DNA of 50,708 nucleotides from Bacillus sp. MM2020_1 (GCA_011250595.1 JAANMP010000034.1:1-50708), one strand, 5' to 3'; shown: positions 17,229 to 26,237, counted from the stretch's first letter. The notes: generated by a model not told the origin, from the letters alone. Made by a program: numbers and translations.

Positions 17229-18707
17229 ATGTTTGAAAGCCGGTCAGTACAAAAAGCAATTTTATTAAAAAGAGGCAATGAAAATTTTAAGAAGAGAACA
17301 GCCTTCATTGTTTGTATGTGTTTAGTGTTTTTCGGCGCTTTTGGGAATTTATTTATTAAACCTACTCAGGCCGCCGCGGGGACTCATGTTGTCATCAGTG
17401 AAATTTATGGTGGAGGAGGTAATAGCGGTTCTTCCTATAAAAATGATTTTATTGAACTCTACAATCCTACAAGTTCAAGTGTTAGCTTATCTGGATGGTC
17501 TGTTCAATACGCCTCTTCTACCGGTACATTCAACAGCATTACAAATTTAACAGGCAGCATTGGAGCACATCAATACTATTTAATCAAAGAGGCAAGCGGC
17601 GGTGGCGGAACTGTTGACCTGCCAACTGCTAATGCTACAGGTACGATAAACTTAAGTGCTAGCAGCGGAAAAGTTGCTTTGGCAAAAGTCACGACCGCGG
17701 TATCCGGTTCAACCAATTCAAATGTTGTGGATTTTGTTGGCTTCGGTTCTGCAAATGATGCAGAAACTACTCCAATCGGCATTCTTTCTGCTACAACAAG
17801 TGCAGAACGTAAAGACAACAACGGTGGAACTGCTCAAGGCCAAGGGAATGGTTGGGATACGAATAATAATGCTAACGACATGGTGATTACAAGCAGCTTG
17901 GTTCCGCAAAATTCGTCTTCTGTAGCTGAACCTACTACACAAACAGGTACTGATAATGATCATATGGGATTAGGGAATCCCAGCGGCGCTACAAGTAATA
18001 CATCTAATTCCAATAATTATTTGATGGTTAAGCCGCAATATGATCTTTCCTACAATAATAGCAAACACGAGCCTAACTGGGTGAGCTGGCATTTAGGTTC
18101 TACTGATCTTGGAAGCACTCCGCGTCAAGATGACTTCCGTGTTGATACCACATTGCCGGCGGGATGGTATCAGGTTACTGCTAGTGAATTTTCAGGAAGC
18201 GGATTTGACAGAGGGCACATGACTCCATCTGGTGATCGTACATCTTCTGTCGCCAATAATTCAGCAACGTTTTTGATGACCAATATGATACCTCAAGCTC
18301 CAAATAACAACGAGGTTACCTGGGAAAGTTTAGAATCATATAGCCGTTCACTTGTATCAGCCGGCAACGAATTATATATTATTTCCGGAGGTTACGGATC
18401 TGGAGGCACTGGAGCAAATGGATATAAGACCACTGTAGGGAATGGAGTTGTCGTGCCGGCAAAGACATGGAAGGTGATCGTTGTATTACCTAATGGAAAC
18501 AATGATATTAGCCGAATAACAAATTCGACCAGAGTCATAGCTGTATTAATGCCAAATGATCAAACAACATCCAGCCATCCATGGAGCTACTACAGGGCTA
18601 GTGTAGACACGATTGAATCTTTGACTGGTTATGATTTCCTTTCTTCGGTACCTGCAAACATCCAAAGTACCGTCGAAGCTACTGTTGACAATGGCCCTAC
18701 GAATTAA
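17229..18707 (+). CDS. Secreted DNA/RNA non-specific endonuclease with lamin-tail domain
   Basis: Predicted extracellular nuclease. Residues 1-50 form a long signal peptide (basic start, hydrophobic core AFIVCMCLVFFGAFGNLFI, then TQAAA). A lamin-tail domain follows (about 52-170: VVISEIYGGGGN, FIELYNP, LSGWSVQY, IGAHQYYLI). The C-terminal region about 265-480 is an EndoNuc/NucA-type nuclease: DRGHM at 327-331 with catalytic H330, TNMIPQ at 351-356, and metal-binding N361 in the QxxxxNxxxW spacing (Q356, N361, W365). A low-complexity linker rich in S, T, N lies between. It has its own terminator and seems monocistronic. A role in scavenging extracellular DNA as a phosphate or nucleoside source is inferred. 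Confidence 0.9.
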   Translation: MFESRSVQKAILLKRGNENFKKRTAFIVCMCLVFFGAFGNLFIKPTQAAAGTHVVISEIYGGGGNSGSSYKNDFIELYNPTSSSVSLSGWSVQYASSTGTFNSITNLTGSIGAHQYYLIKEASGGGGTVDLPTANATGTINLSASSGKVALAKVTTAVSGSTNSNVVDFVGFGSANDAETTPIGILSATTSAERKDNNGGTAQGQGNGWDTNNNANDMVITSSLVPQNSSSVAEPTTQTGTDNDHMGLGNPSGATSNTSNSNNYLMVKPQYDLSYNNSKHEPNWVSWHLGSTDLGSTPRQDDFRVDTTLPAGWYQVTASEFSGSGFDRGHMTPSGDRTSSVANNSATFLMTNMIPQAPNNNEVTWESLESYSRSLVSAGNELYIISGGYGSGGTGANGYKTTVGNGVVVPAKTWKVIVVLPNGNNDISRITNSTRVIAVLMPNDQTTSSHPWSYYRASVDTIESLTGYDFLSSVPANIQSTVEATVDNGPTN

Positions 18708-18805
18708 GTCAAGAGAACGGTTCTTCTGCTTTTTGGGCAGAAAATCTATTGGAAGCTGTTTGACACTCAACTATTTCAATTAACAAATAATATCCGCACA
18801 GGCAG

Positions 18806-18837
18806 AAAAGACGATTCGGTAATCCGAATCGTCTTTT
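18806..18837. terminator. Bidirectional intrinsic terminator
   Basis: AAAAGACGATTCGG and CCGAATCGTCTTTT form a perfect 14-bp stem with a TAAT loop. It separates the convergent nuclease and DoxX genes and can serve both. Confidence 0.9.
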
Positions 18838-18850
18838 GGTTGAAATTTAT

Positions 18851-19369
18851 TTACGCACTCACTTTTGCTTTTTCGTTGCCAGTGCCTTTTTTGCTCATTT
18901 TTGTGATGAATGGAACGACCCAGCGGTCTAAGCCGATTCTTCCTGCATTGTAACCAGCAGTTAAGATGATGAAGCCTAAGAAAATGTCTCTTGGGTTATG
19001 AGATACAGTACCTGCAAGGAAGAAACTGAAGTTCATCACTAATCCAAAGAACATTGCTGTTGTGGTTAAGCAGCCTAAGATTAAGCCTATACCGATTAAT
19101 GTTTCGCCCCAAGGAACGATTACGTTAAAGACATCAACGTTTGGTAGGGCAAAGTGTTTTAAGAAGTCAACATACCAGCCAAATACAACCGCGCCGTCTG
19201 GACCTTTTACTGGGTTGGCAATTGCTCCTTTTAAAAATCCTGCCGCATCGAAGCCACCACTTGATAATTTTCCGTATCCAGCTGTTACCCAAGAATAACC
19301 AAGATATAAACGTAAGACCGTAAGAATCGCCGCTGCAATTTTATTTTCTCTTAAGAATTTATTAAGCAT
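18851..19369 (-). CDS. DoxX-family membrane protein
   Basis: The 172-residue protein has four hydrophobic segments and the DoxX-type start LTVLRLYLGYSWVTAGYGKL, followed by VVPWGETLIGIGLILG and a C-terminal AGRIGLDRWVV. DoxX proteins are linked to thiosulfate:quinone oxidoreductase or to redox and quinone-associated complexes (CatD/MhqP in B. subtilis), but most members are uncharacterised. GAAGGGCGG precedes the ATG. The gene is monocistronic. Exact function is not inferable. Confidence 0.82.
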   Translation of the reverse strand: MLNKFLRENKIAAAILTVLRLYLGYSWVTAGYGKLSSGGFDAAGFLKGAIANPVKGPDGAVVFGWYVDFLKHFALPNVDVFNVIVPWGETLIGIGLILGCLTTTAMFFGLVMNFSFFLAGTVSHNPRDIFLGFIILTAGYNAGRIGLDRWVVPFITKMSKKGTGNEKAKVSA

Positions 19370-19550
19370 AAGTTCATTCCGCCCTTCGTCATTTGTTTGT
19401 TCTTTATGATTACACTATAATCCCTTTTCCTGTTAAACAACACGAGTATAGTGATAAATTCACAGTTTGTTTGAAATGATTTGACGGAATGTTGAACAGC
19501 CTTAAACTCGCTAATAAGTAAAGCTTTGTTATGTCACTGCATTTGAAAAA

Positions 19551-19738
19551 TAAGCGGAAAAAATCCGGCTAAGTTGGGAAATAGCCATATTCCCTTTAAA
19601 AATAAGGGGAGGTTTTCCGCTTATACGATCAAAATCTTTAGATTTTATCTTATTTAGAGCAGTTAAGCGGAATATCTCCGCTTATATCGGCTTCCTAAGC
19701 TCATCTATCTACATTAGCCGGAATTTCTCCGCCTATGA
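19551..19738. repeat. Array of four imperfect TAAGCGGA/TCCGCTTA palindromes
   Basis: Four inverted-repeat units at about 19551-19571, 19602-19624, 19663-19685 and 19714-19738 share the form TAAGCGGA-N(4-8)-TCCGCTTA with point changes. The third, TTAAGCGGAATATCTCCGCTTA region, is the most regular. Unit starts are 51, 61 and 51 bases apart. No open frame covers them. Each could fold as a hairpin in RNA or bind a dimeric protein. They lie in the 570-base space between doxX and the M42 peptidase gene. Confidence 0.8.
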
Positions 19739-19764
19739 GGGAATTTTAATTTATGGTAAAATTT

Positions 19765-19780
19765 TTATTATGCATAATAA
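19765..19780. promoter_or_regulatory. Perfect 16-bp palindrome upstream of the M42 peptidase gene
   Basis: TTATTATGCATAATAA is fully self-complementary. It lies just after a TGGTAAAAT extended -10-like element (19755-19762) and upstream of an orphan terminator. It could be an operator; no matching repressor is recognised nearby. Confidence 0.4.
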
Positions 19781-19811
19781 TGAAAAAATTTAGATTAATA
19801 GTACAAGCACT

Positions 19812-19844
19812 GGGTTTCGCAAATCTATAGCGAACCCCCTTTTT
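19812..19844 (+). terminator. Orphan intrinsic terminator
   Basis: GGGTTTCGC (19812-19820) pairs with GCGAACCC (19830-19837), with one bulged T, followed by CC and five T. No plus-strand gene precedes it: doxX is on the other strand. It ends either a small RNA or a leader upstream of the M42 peptidase gene. Confidence 0.6.
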
Positions 19845-19939
19845 AATCATTTTAAGTTATTCCTTAAAATTGCTTCTAGTGATGAATACTGAACAACTTG
19901 AAGCATTACCAATGATAACACTTTAAGGAGAAGAGATTT

Positions 19940-20995
19940 ATGGATGAAAGAGAATTAGCGTTTTTAAAGGAAATTACAGATATTCAGGGAACTTCCGGAA
20001 ACGAAGATGCAGTAAGAAGTTACTTAAAAGAAAAATTCTCAACTGTTGCAGATAAGCTTGAAACCGATGGAATGGGTTCTTTAATGGCAACTTTAGGAAC
20101 AGAAGGCCCCAGGATTCTAGCGGCAGGTCATATGGATGAAGTCGGTTTTATTGTTCGAGCCATTACAAAAGATGGCTTTATTAAATTCTCTAGATGCGGT
20201 TTCTTCTTTGTGACAGGTGTCTTATCTCAGCATTTTACCATTCTCACTGATACATCAGCGGTTTCTGCCGTCTGCTCCTTAGGCCCAATGCAGTTCAATG
20301 ATAAATATCCGGATATTAATGATTTAGTCATGGATGTCGGTTGTACAAGTAATAAAGAAGTCAAGGAATTAGGAATTCAGGTTGGCGATTTTATTGTTCC
20401 TGAAGGCAATTTCAAAACCATGGGTAAGGAGAATAAATATCTTGTCAATAAAGCCTGGGACAATCGAATTGGCTGTGCTGTATCCTTACGAGTGATGGAA
20501 AATCTCAAAAAAGAAGGACATGAGAATATCTTTATTGGTGGCGGATCCACTCAGGAAGAAGTAGGCTGCAGAGGCGCGATAACGTTAGGAAAGATGTCAC
20601 AAGCAGAAATTGGTTTCTCTATCGATGTAGGAACGGCCGATGATATTCATGGCATGCCAAAGGAAGGGATTTCCTTAGGTCTTGGTCCGGAATTATGTGT
20701 GATGGATTCCTCTACCATCTCAAATCGGAAACTATTAAAATTTGTAATCAAAGTTGCGGATGAATACGGCATTCCTTATCAGGTTTCCATTATGAAACAT
20801 GGTGGAACAGACGCTTCTAAATTCCAGAGTGCCAATTATGGGATGCCTGTATTATTAATCAATGTACCATCCCGTTATGCACATACCCCTACTTCGATGA
20901 TTCATTATGATGATTATATCAATACAGTTAAGTTAATGACCGAAGTCATCAAACGGCTAAATCGAAAAACAGTAGATGAAATTAGGAACTTCTAA
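19940..20995 (+). CDS. M42-family aminopeptidase (YsdC/FrvX-like)
   Basis: Dinuclear-metal aminopeptidase forming tetrahedral dodecamers in the cytoplasm; it trims peptides. Metal ligands and catalytic residues can be seen in order: AAGHMDEVGF (His), NKAWDNRIGC (bridging Asp), STQEEVGCRGA (catalytic and metal Glu), FSIDVGTA (Asp) and YAHTPTSM (His). The length of 351 residues is normal for the family. The ribosome binding site is AAGGAGAAG with good spacing. The gene is monocistronic, with a shared terminator downstream. Substrate preference (glutamyl, leucyl or lysyl) cannot be told from the motifs. Confidence 0.9.
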   Translation: MDERELAFLKEITDIQGTSGNEDAVRSYLKEKFSTVADKLETDGMGSLMATLGTEGPRILAAGHMDEVGFIVRAITKDGFIKFSRCGFFFVTGVLSQHFTILTDTSAVSAVCSLGPMQFNDKYPDINDLVMDVGCTSNKEVKELGIQVGDFIVPEGNFKTMGKENKYLVNKAWDNRIGCAVSLRVMENLKKEGHENIFIGGGSTQEEVGCRGAITLGKMSQAEIGFSIDVGTADDIHGMPKEGISLGLGPELCVMDSSTISNRKLLKFVIKVADEYGIPYQVSIMKHGGTDASKFQSANYGMPVLLINVPSRYAHTPTSMIHYDDYINTVKLMTEVIKRLNRKTVDEIRNF

Positions 20996-21029
20996 ATAAG
21001 AAATCCCCTTATCACTTTCTATTCAAAAA

Positions 21030-21065
21030 AAAGAACAGTAGGCCATATAAAGACCACTGCTCTTT
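21030..21065. terminator. Intrinsic terminator between convergent genes
   Basis: AAAGAACAGTAGG and CCACTGCTCTTT pair with one mismatch and one bulge; A residues lie on the left and T residues on the right. It serves the M42 gene and the convergent ycnI-like gene. Confidence 0.7.
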
Positions 21066-21076
21066 CTTTCTAATTA

Positions 21077-21703
21077 TTATTTTTTACGAAGGGCAAGGAC
21101 ACTCGCAACTAATGAAAGTAAAACTGCAAGCCCTGATAAGATTAAAGGAAGAGAGTCCCTTGTTTTTTCCGTCTTTGTTGCTACTTTATCAGTCTTTTGA
21201 ATTTCTTGGTTCGTATTCTTTGCATCATGATGATCTTCTGTTGAACCTGCTACAATATCCGTGATGGAATGTGGAGATTGGGAACCTTCATCTCCTGTCC
21301 ACTCTACAATACTACCATCTTTGTAATATTGAAAAGCATCCCAAGCTGCTTTTGTTGCATTGTCTGGATTTTTTCCTACAAAGGTAAACTGTTGGAACTG
21401 CCCTGACAAAATTCCTTCCCCTGTCGCTTCAAATGTAAATGATTTTACAAGACCATTCGCATCTTTTTCATCTGAATATTTCCATCCTGGAACTGGCTGA
21501 TATGATTTAATTTCAACTCCTGCCGGCGCTTTAATCGTAACCTTTGTTGTCGGCACATCCTTTTCAACTGGAACCTTAACTGTATACGTTTCCCAAGCAC
21601 CTGTTGTAGATTGTTTAGGCACTACCGTAACATGGGCACTTGCTACACTTGCAAATAAAAATAATCCTAAAAAGGCTGGTATTAATAGTTTAAAAACCTT
21701 CAT
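21077..21703 (-). CDS. ycnI: YcnI-like copper-binding membrane-anchored protein (DUF1775)
   Basis: Cell-surface copper-binding protein family. A signal peptide of about 23 residues ends SVASA, leaving H24 as the new N-terminus (HVTVVPKQSTTGAWETYTV), as in YcnI, where the first His and a Trp bind Cu(II). A DUF1775 beta-sandwich covers about 24-150, a charged linker follows, and a C-terminal helix (LILSGLAVLLSLVASVLAL) with RKK end anchors it to the membrane. In B. subtilis ycnI sits with the copper transporter ycnJ and regulator ycnK; neither is present here. Instead a two-component system is transcribed divergently from the next gene. Confidence 0.87.
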   Translation of the reverse strand: MKVFKLLIPAFLGLFLFASVASAHVTVVPKQSTTGAWETYTVKVPVEKDVPTTKVTIKAPAGVEIKSYQPVPGWKYSDEKDANGLVKSFTFEATGEGILSGQFQQFTFVGKNPDNATKAAWDAFQYYKDGSIVEWTGDEGSQSPHSITDIVAGSTEDHHDAKNTNQEIQKTDKVATKTEKTRDSLPLILSGLAVLLSLVASVLALRKK

Positions 21704-21890
21704 GTTTATGCTCCCCCTATAATGAACTTGATAATATTAATTTACCTTAGACAGGGTTAAACTACATATGACCCATAAGGGCTAGTTTCTTTGAAAAGTG
21801 TGACATAATTTTGACAGAAAATCTTTTTTTATAACATTGTGTTCATGTTACTATTAGAATAAAAATTTAAGAATTTTAGGGGAACTATCA

Positions 21891-22691
21891 ATGTCATACA
21901 GAGATCTTAAATGGATTACGATTTTAATTCCCACCATTCTTATTGGTGGATTTGAGTTTTTACGGCACAGCGGCCCTTTCCTTCAAGGCATGTCAATGGA
22001 AACAGGAAATTATTTTATTACAATTTTAACATTTATCGTTTCCTTCGCTTTTTCAAACTGGATATTTAAGACGATTAAGGAACAAAACAATCGCATATCT
22101 TCAGAACGTGAAATACGAGCCATATACGAAGAACGTGAAAGGCTGGCAAAAGAATTACACGATAACATTGCCCAAACATTATTTTTATTAAAAGTTAACT
22201 TAAAAAAAGGAAAGCTTAATGATGCACAGGGGTTAGTACAATCAATTGATTCAAACTTAAGACAAGCCATTTACAATTTACGGGCTAGTCCATCTGAACA
22301 CGTTAGTTTATCAGAAAGAATGGAGAATTGGCTGGATGATTGGAATACTGTTTCTGGCATAGATCTAAAATTTTCAATTAGTATAAATGAAAACTATTTT
22401 ACTCCCGCTGAAGAAGTTCAGCTTTTTAGTTTGATACAGGAAGCATTCACAAATATAAGAAAGCATTCCGATGCAAAATGCGCATCCCTTCACTTCAAAA
22501 CCCGTCCAAATGAATGGAAGCTAATCATAGAGGACAATGGAAGAGGATTTTCGGAAAATGAAATTTTGCCAAGCAAATACGGGCTTCTTATGATGAAGGA
22601 GAGAGTATCCAAATTAGGGGCTACCATCGATATTTCCTCTGAAAAGAATCTTGGCAGCAAAATAATAATCAAAGGAGTCAAGAAACAATAA
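21891..22691 (+). CDS. Sensor histidine kinase, NarL/DesK-LiaS class
   Basis: Membrane kinase of 266 residues with two N-terminal helices (about 7-24 and 41-59) and only a short loop between, so it lacks a large external sensor and probably senses the membrane or a partner (intramembrane-sensing type). The dimerisation/phospho-acceptor motif ERERLAKELHDNIAQT carries H90 (HisKA_3). The ATPase domain shows the N-box in EAFTNIRKHSDAK and the G-box EDNGRGF. Its TAA stop overlaps the ATG of the response regulator by one base (TAATG), so the pair is translationally coupled. Divergent ycnI is a candidate target, which is only positional evidence. Confidence 0.9.
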   Translation: MSYRDLKWITILIPTILIGGFEFLRHSGPFLQGMSMETGNYFITILTFIVSFAFSNWIFKTIKEQNNRISSEREIRAIYEERERLAKELHDNIAQTLFLLKVNLKKGKLNDAQGLVQSIDSNLRQAIYNLRASPSEHVSLSERMENWLDDWNTVSGIDLKFSISINENYFTPAEEVQLFSLIQEAFTNIRKHSDAKCASLHFKTRPNEWKLIIEDNGRGFSENEILPSKYGLLMMKERVSKLGATIDISSEKNLGSKIIIKGVKKQ

Positions 22692-23332
22692 TGGAAAATT
22701 ACCGGATATTAATTGCGGATGATCATCCTCATGCGCGTCTTGCCATCACCGAAATGCTAGAGGGGGAATCTCTATTTTCTATTGTGGGGCAGGCAACGAA
22801 TGGAAAGGAAGCAATTGAGTTCTGTGAAAAACTGCTTCCAGATATAATATTATTAGATATTAATATGCCCATTTTGAACGGATTGGAAGCAACGAAAACA
22901 ATAAAGGAAAAATTCCCATATATAAAGGTTATCATTTTAAGCGTCTCAGATCATATCGAGGATTTATTTACTGCTATACAGTATGGGGCACAAGGGTATT
23001 TACTGAAAAATATGGATCCGGATGATTGGCTGCAATACTTACGCTCTATTATTGAGGGGTCTAATACAGCTGCTAAAGATCTTGCAGGGAAACTTCTCTA
23101 TCAATTTAGGGAACGGGATTTACAAAACGCTCCATCCATTAGTTCTTTAACAACTCGTGAAAAAGAAATACTTCTATTAGTTTCAAAAGGGTTAACAAAC
23201 AAACAAATAGCCAATCAACTGTTTATTTCAGAGAATACGGTAAAGAACCATATGAAAAACCTTTTGGAAAAACTGAATCTAGAAAATCGAGTACAGCTTG
23301 CTTCATATGCTTTAAAATATATTACAAAGTAG
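22691..23332 (+). CDS. NarL/LuxR-family response regulator
   Basis: DNA-binding response regulator of 213 residues. The receiver domain has acidic pocket ADDH (9-12), phospho-acceptor D56 in IILLDINMP, and the conserved lysine in GYLLKN. A LuxR-type HTH occupies the C-terminal region from about residue 148 (LTTREKEILLLVSKGLTNKQ, then ISENTVKNHMKNLLEKL). It partners the overlapping kinase gene. Genes controlled are not known; the ycnI-like gene and its own operon are candidates. Confidence 0.92.
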   Translation: MENYRILIADDHPHARLAITEMLEGESLFSIVGQATNGKEAIEFCEKLLPDIILLDINMPILNGLEATKTIKEKFPYIKVIILSVSDHIEDLFTAIQYGAQGYLLKNMDPDDWLQYLRSIIEGSNTAAKDLAGKLLYQFRERDLQNAPSISSLTTREKEILLLVSKGLTNKQIANQLFISENTVKNHMKNLLEKLNLENRVQLASYALKYITK

Positions 23333-23349
23333 ATAGACCAATAGAAGAA

Positions 23350-23378
23350 GCCCTATCCACCCGATTATTGGATAGGGC
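23350..23378 (+). terminator. Hairpin after the two-component operon
   Basis: GCCCTATCCA (23350-23359) and TGGATAGGGC (23369-23378) form a perfect 10-bp stem. The T run is weak (TAGCTAATATTATT), so efficiency is uncertain. The following 240 bases up to the brnQ stop show nothing recognisable. Confidence 0.6.
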
Positions 23379-23620
23379 TAGCTAATATTATTACTAAAAG
23401 ACTGATACCGAGATTCCTATAACCGGGTGGGGAATTAATGTAAAAAAACTGCCTCTTTTTATGATAAGGTTCACTGCTATTAGTCCGAAACATCAGGTAA
23501 ACTCGTGGAAAAGAAGGAAAAGCATTAGTTTCAATTCCATTTCCTTCCTTAATGGTAATGAAAGGGTATCTATTTACTAACCTTCACTTTCACCGTATTT
23601 GTCACATATTTTTTACGTAT

Positions 23621-24964
23621 TTAGGCTGCTTTCTTAACAGTCGTAACTTTATTATATGTTAATTTTTCAAAAATACTTCCAATTGTGAAACCAATCAAAC
23701 CAGGAATCACCCAACCGAAGCCTTTATCCTGCATTGGAACATTGGATAATACTTCTGAAAGTGTACCATTAAAAAATGTTGAATTGGCGACATCAATCAA
23801 GCTAAATAATCCAACTAGACCGATGGTTACTACATAAACCGGCCGATTATTAAAGGGTAATCTATCATGTAAAAGGCCTAAAATAATTAAGGTAATGGCC
23901 ATTGGATACACTAAACCCAGCACCGGGACAGATACTTTTAATATTTGAGAAAGACCAAGGTTTGCGACAAACCCACTGATCAAGCATAAAAGAATGGCCC
24001 ATTTAATATATGATAATTTTGGGAAAATGCTTGAAAAATATTGAGCACATGATGTTATTAATCCTATACAAACACTTAAACAAGCCAATGTGAAAATTAA
24101 TCCTAAAACAACCGTTCCACTTTGACCAAAAAGTTGTTGTAACACAGTACTCAATATTACTGCTCCATTGTCAACCTTTCCGATAATGGAAGCGGATGCT
24201 CCTAAGTACGCAATAATAAGATAACATATCGTTAAAAGCAGACCACAAATAAGTCCAAAACAGGCTAAATATTTAACTTGTAATTTTTGATTGCTAATTT
24301 TTTTACTTTTAAAAATATTGATAAATATGATTCCATAAATTAATGCGCCTATGGCATCCATTGTTTGATATCCATCTAAAAACCCTTGTGAGAATGGATT
24401 CTCTTTATAAGCTAATGTAGCACCTTTAAAGCTAGATAAATCTGTAAATAAAGATTTGATAAACACGATGATGATTAAAACTAATAATGAAGGGGTTAAA
24501 ATCTTTCCAAATCTGTCTACCAATTTAGAAGGCGATTTTGCGAACCAAAAGACGATACTAAAAAATACAATTGTATAAACCAAAAGTCCGATTGGTGAAG
24601 ACTGGATTGCATTTGGTAAAAATGGTTTTACTCCCATTTCAAATGCAAGACTGCCTGCTCGTGGAATGGCAAGTCCAGGTCCGATCGACAAATAAATGGC
24701 CATTGGAAATAGTAAAGCAAAAATAGAATGAACTCTATTTATTAACGTATCGAATGTCCCTGACTTTGCAATAGCAATAAAGGCTAGTACAGCGAAACCC
24801 GCATCTGAAATAATAAATCCAATCACCGCTTGCCAGATATTTTCTCCAGCAGCTTGTCCCAAATATGCTGGGAAAATTAAATTTCCTGCACCGAATAACA
24901 TTGAAAATAGCATAAATCCAATAAACATAATTTCTTTTTTGGTTAAAGTATTCAACTCATTCAC
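23621..24964 (-). CDS. brnQ: Branched-chain amino acid:cation symporter
   Basis: LIVCS/BrnQ-family carrier taking up leucine, isoleucine and valine with Na+ or H+. The 447-residue protein has about 12 transmembrane helices; family signatures include the N-terminal FSMLFGAGNLIFPAYLG, then FIISDAGFAVLA and, near the middle, GYQTMDAIGALIYGIIFIN. GAGGTGA precedes the ATG. The gene is monocistronic. The 275-base upstream region shows no T-box motif (TGGNACCGCG absent) but holds a weak cre-like element at 25026-25039. Confidence 0.92.
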   Translation of the reverse strand: MNELNTLTKKEIMFIGFMLFSMLFGAGNLIFPAYLGQAAGENIWQAVIGFIISDAGFAVLAFIAIAKSGTFDTLINRVHSIFALLFPMAIYLSIGPGLAIPRAGSLAFEMGVKPFLPNAIQSSPIGLLVYTIVFFSIVFWFAKSPSKLVDRFGKILTPSLLVLIIIVFIKSLFTDLSSFKGATLAYKENPFSQGFLDGYQTMDAIGALIYGIIFINIFKSKKISNQKLQVKYLACFGLICGLLLTICYLIIAYLGASASIIGKVDNGAVILSTVLQQLFGQSGTVVLGLIFTLACLSVCIGLITSCAQYFSSIFPKLSYIKWAILLCLISGFVANLGLSQILKVSVPVLGLVYPMAITLIILGLLHDRLPFNNRPVYVVTIGLVGLFSLIDVANSTFFNGTLSEVLSNVPMQDKGFGWVIPGLIGFTIGSIFEKLTYNKVTTVKKAA

Positions 24965-25025
24965 CTCACTTTAAAATAAAATACTTTTTATTGTATCAAA
25001 TTTTATTCTATTAAGTTTTTAAAAA

Positions 25026-25039
25026 TGAAAACGTTCTTA
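25026..25039. promoter_or_regulatory. cre-like element upstream of brnQ
   Basis: TGAAAACGTTCTTA matches TGWNANCGNTNWCA at all but one defined position (T for C at 13). It is 62-75 bases upstream of the brnQ start codon. One-mismatch cre boxes occur by chance in AT-rich DNA, so this is tentative. Confidence 0.35.
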
Positions 25040-25171
25040 TATATTTCACTAAAATAGGTATAAATCCCACATTATACTTTTTCTACCAATTTAGATTGAA
25101 TCTGTAGATTAACAGGAGCAACTGTTATAATTCGAAAAAGCGTGGTTAAAAACTATTCTTCTTCAAACCAG

Positions 25172-25207
25172 AAAAGGGAAACTACTTTAATTGGTAGTTT
25201 CCCTTTT
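25172..25207. terminator. Intrinsic terminator after the alpha/beta hydrolase
   Basis: AAAAGGGAAACTAC and GTAGTTTCCCTTTT form a perfect 14-bp stem with an 8-base loop. It lies 33 bases past the stop of the minus-strand hydrolase gene and ahead of brnQ. Confidence 0.85.
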
Positions 25208-25239
25208 ACTTTATTGTAATCCATAAAGACTATTGAATA

Positions 25240-26091
25240 TCATCTCAAGAAATCCTCTATGATGGAGATTTGTTCTTCCGTATTTAAAGCTGGTGCGTGT
25301 CCTAGTTTTGGAATGGATACCAATTGACAGTTTGGTTTTTGCTGCATCTTTAGCGCTACATCTAAGGGCAATACATCTGATTTCTCCCCTCGGATGAGTA
25401 AAGTTTTACATTGAATAGCTTCCCACTGGCTCCAGAGGTTTAAATCCTCCGTGTGCTGAAATTGTAACGCAATATTCGGGTCGTAATTCGGACTAATTCC
25501 TCCCTCATTCGTTCGTCTGCAAGAATTTCGGGTAAAATCAGTCCATTCCTGCTCATTGACAAGACCGAATGCCGCATAAATAGTTTTATAATAATTCTTT
25601 AATTCGGTAAAGGTTTTGAATTGCGGGGGAGTTCCAACATAACTAATAATTCGTTTGATACCTTCAATATCTTGAACAGCATTGTCAGATGCACCTGCAC
25701 CAATGTCATTTAAAATTAAGCTGGTAATACGATTTTGATGAAGAGGTGTTCCGGCAATTCGTAACCCTATCGCTCCTCCCATCGAGGTCCCAATCCAACG
25801 GACCTGCTCAATCCCTAAATGGTCTAATAATCCAATAGCCACGTTACTGTAATTTTTAAAACAATAATCCTTATCTGGGGAAGAACTCCATTGGCTCCAT
25901 CCTCGCCCAATCGTATCTGGACAAAGGATATGATAATCTTGTGCCAATTGCCGGGCTAAAATATCAAAGTCCCGCCCGTTCCGGGTTAAACCATGCCAAC
26001 AAACCACCGTTGGTTTCTGTGGATCACCCCATTCGGTAAAATGAATTTCCATTCCTTTAATGGTTTCAAATCTGGATTTAGGTGACAACAT
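25240..26091 (-). CDS. Alpha/beta-fold hydrolase
   Basis: Second alpha/beta hydrolase of the window, with triad S103 (GTSMGGA), D239 (GEKSDVLP) and H265 (LGHAPAL), and oxyanion motif CWHGLTRNG at 31-39. 283 residues, no signal peptide. GGGGGAGGAAGT precedes the ATG, a strong ribosome binding site. The opening MLSPKSRFETIKGMEIHFTE with ICPDTIGRGWS-like core resembles broad ester hydrolases of proteobacterial and Bacillus genomes. It appears to be transcribed alone. Substrate unknown. Confidence 0.88.
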   Translation of the reverse strand: MLSPKSRFETIKGMEIHFTEWGDPQKPTVVCWHGLTRNGRDFDILARQLAQDYHILCPDTIGRGWSQWSSSPDKDYCFKNYSNVAIGLLDHLGIEQVRWIGTSMGGAIGLRIAGTPLHQNRITSLILNDIGAGASDNAVQDIEGIKRIISYVGTPPQFKTFTELKNYYKTIYAAFGLVNEQEWTDFTRNSCRRTNEGGISPNYDPNIALQFQHTEDLNLWSQWEAIQCKTLLIRGEKSDVLPLDVALKMQQKPNCQLVSIPKLGHAPALNTEEQISIIEDFLR

Positions 26092-26224
26092 ACTTCCTCC
26101 CCCTCATTTATAACATTCTATTAATTATATATTCGCTTTAAGCGAATGTATCCCTACCTAAATACACTTTATAGAATACAAAAATAAGACCTGCTAATGT
26201 CAGCATACCTGGCACCGCCAAAAA

Positions 26225-26237
26225 GGTGCCTGACACC
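26225..26237. repeat. Dispersed 13-mer GGTGCCTGACACC (copy 1)
   Basis: Near-palindromic 13-mer inside a non-coding 207-base gap, next to a further GACACC-like element at about 26270. The exact reverse complement occurs at 41873-41885. Both copies lie beside a poly-A stretch and GGCACC. It may be a REP-like element or transposase target. Confidence 0.6.

Noticed and set aside
19440..19465. FNR/CRP-type box (TGTGA-TCACT) upstream of doxX
   Set aside because: The half sites are separated by 5 bases rather than the required 6, and only part of the motif matches.
24965..25171. T-box leader for brnQ
   Set aside because: No TGGNACCGCG bulge, no AG-bulge or specifier stem, and no adjacent terminator/antiterminator pair were seen.
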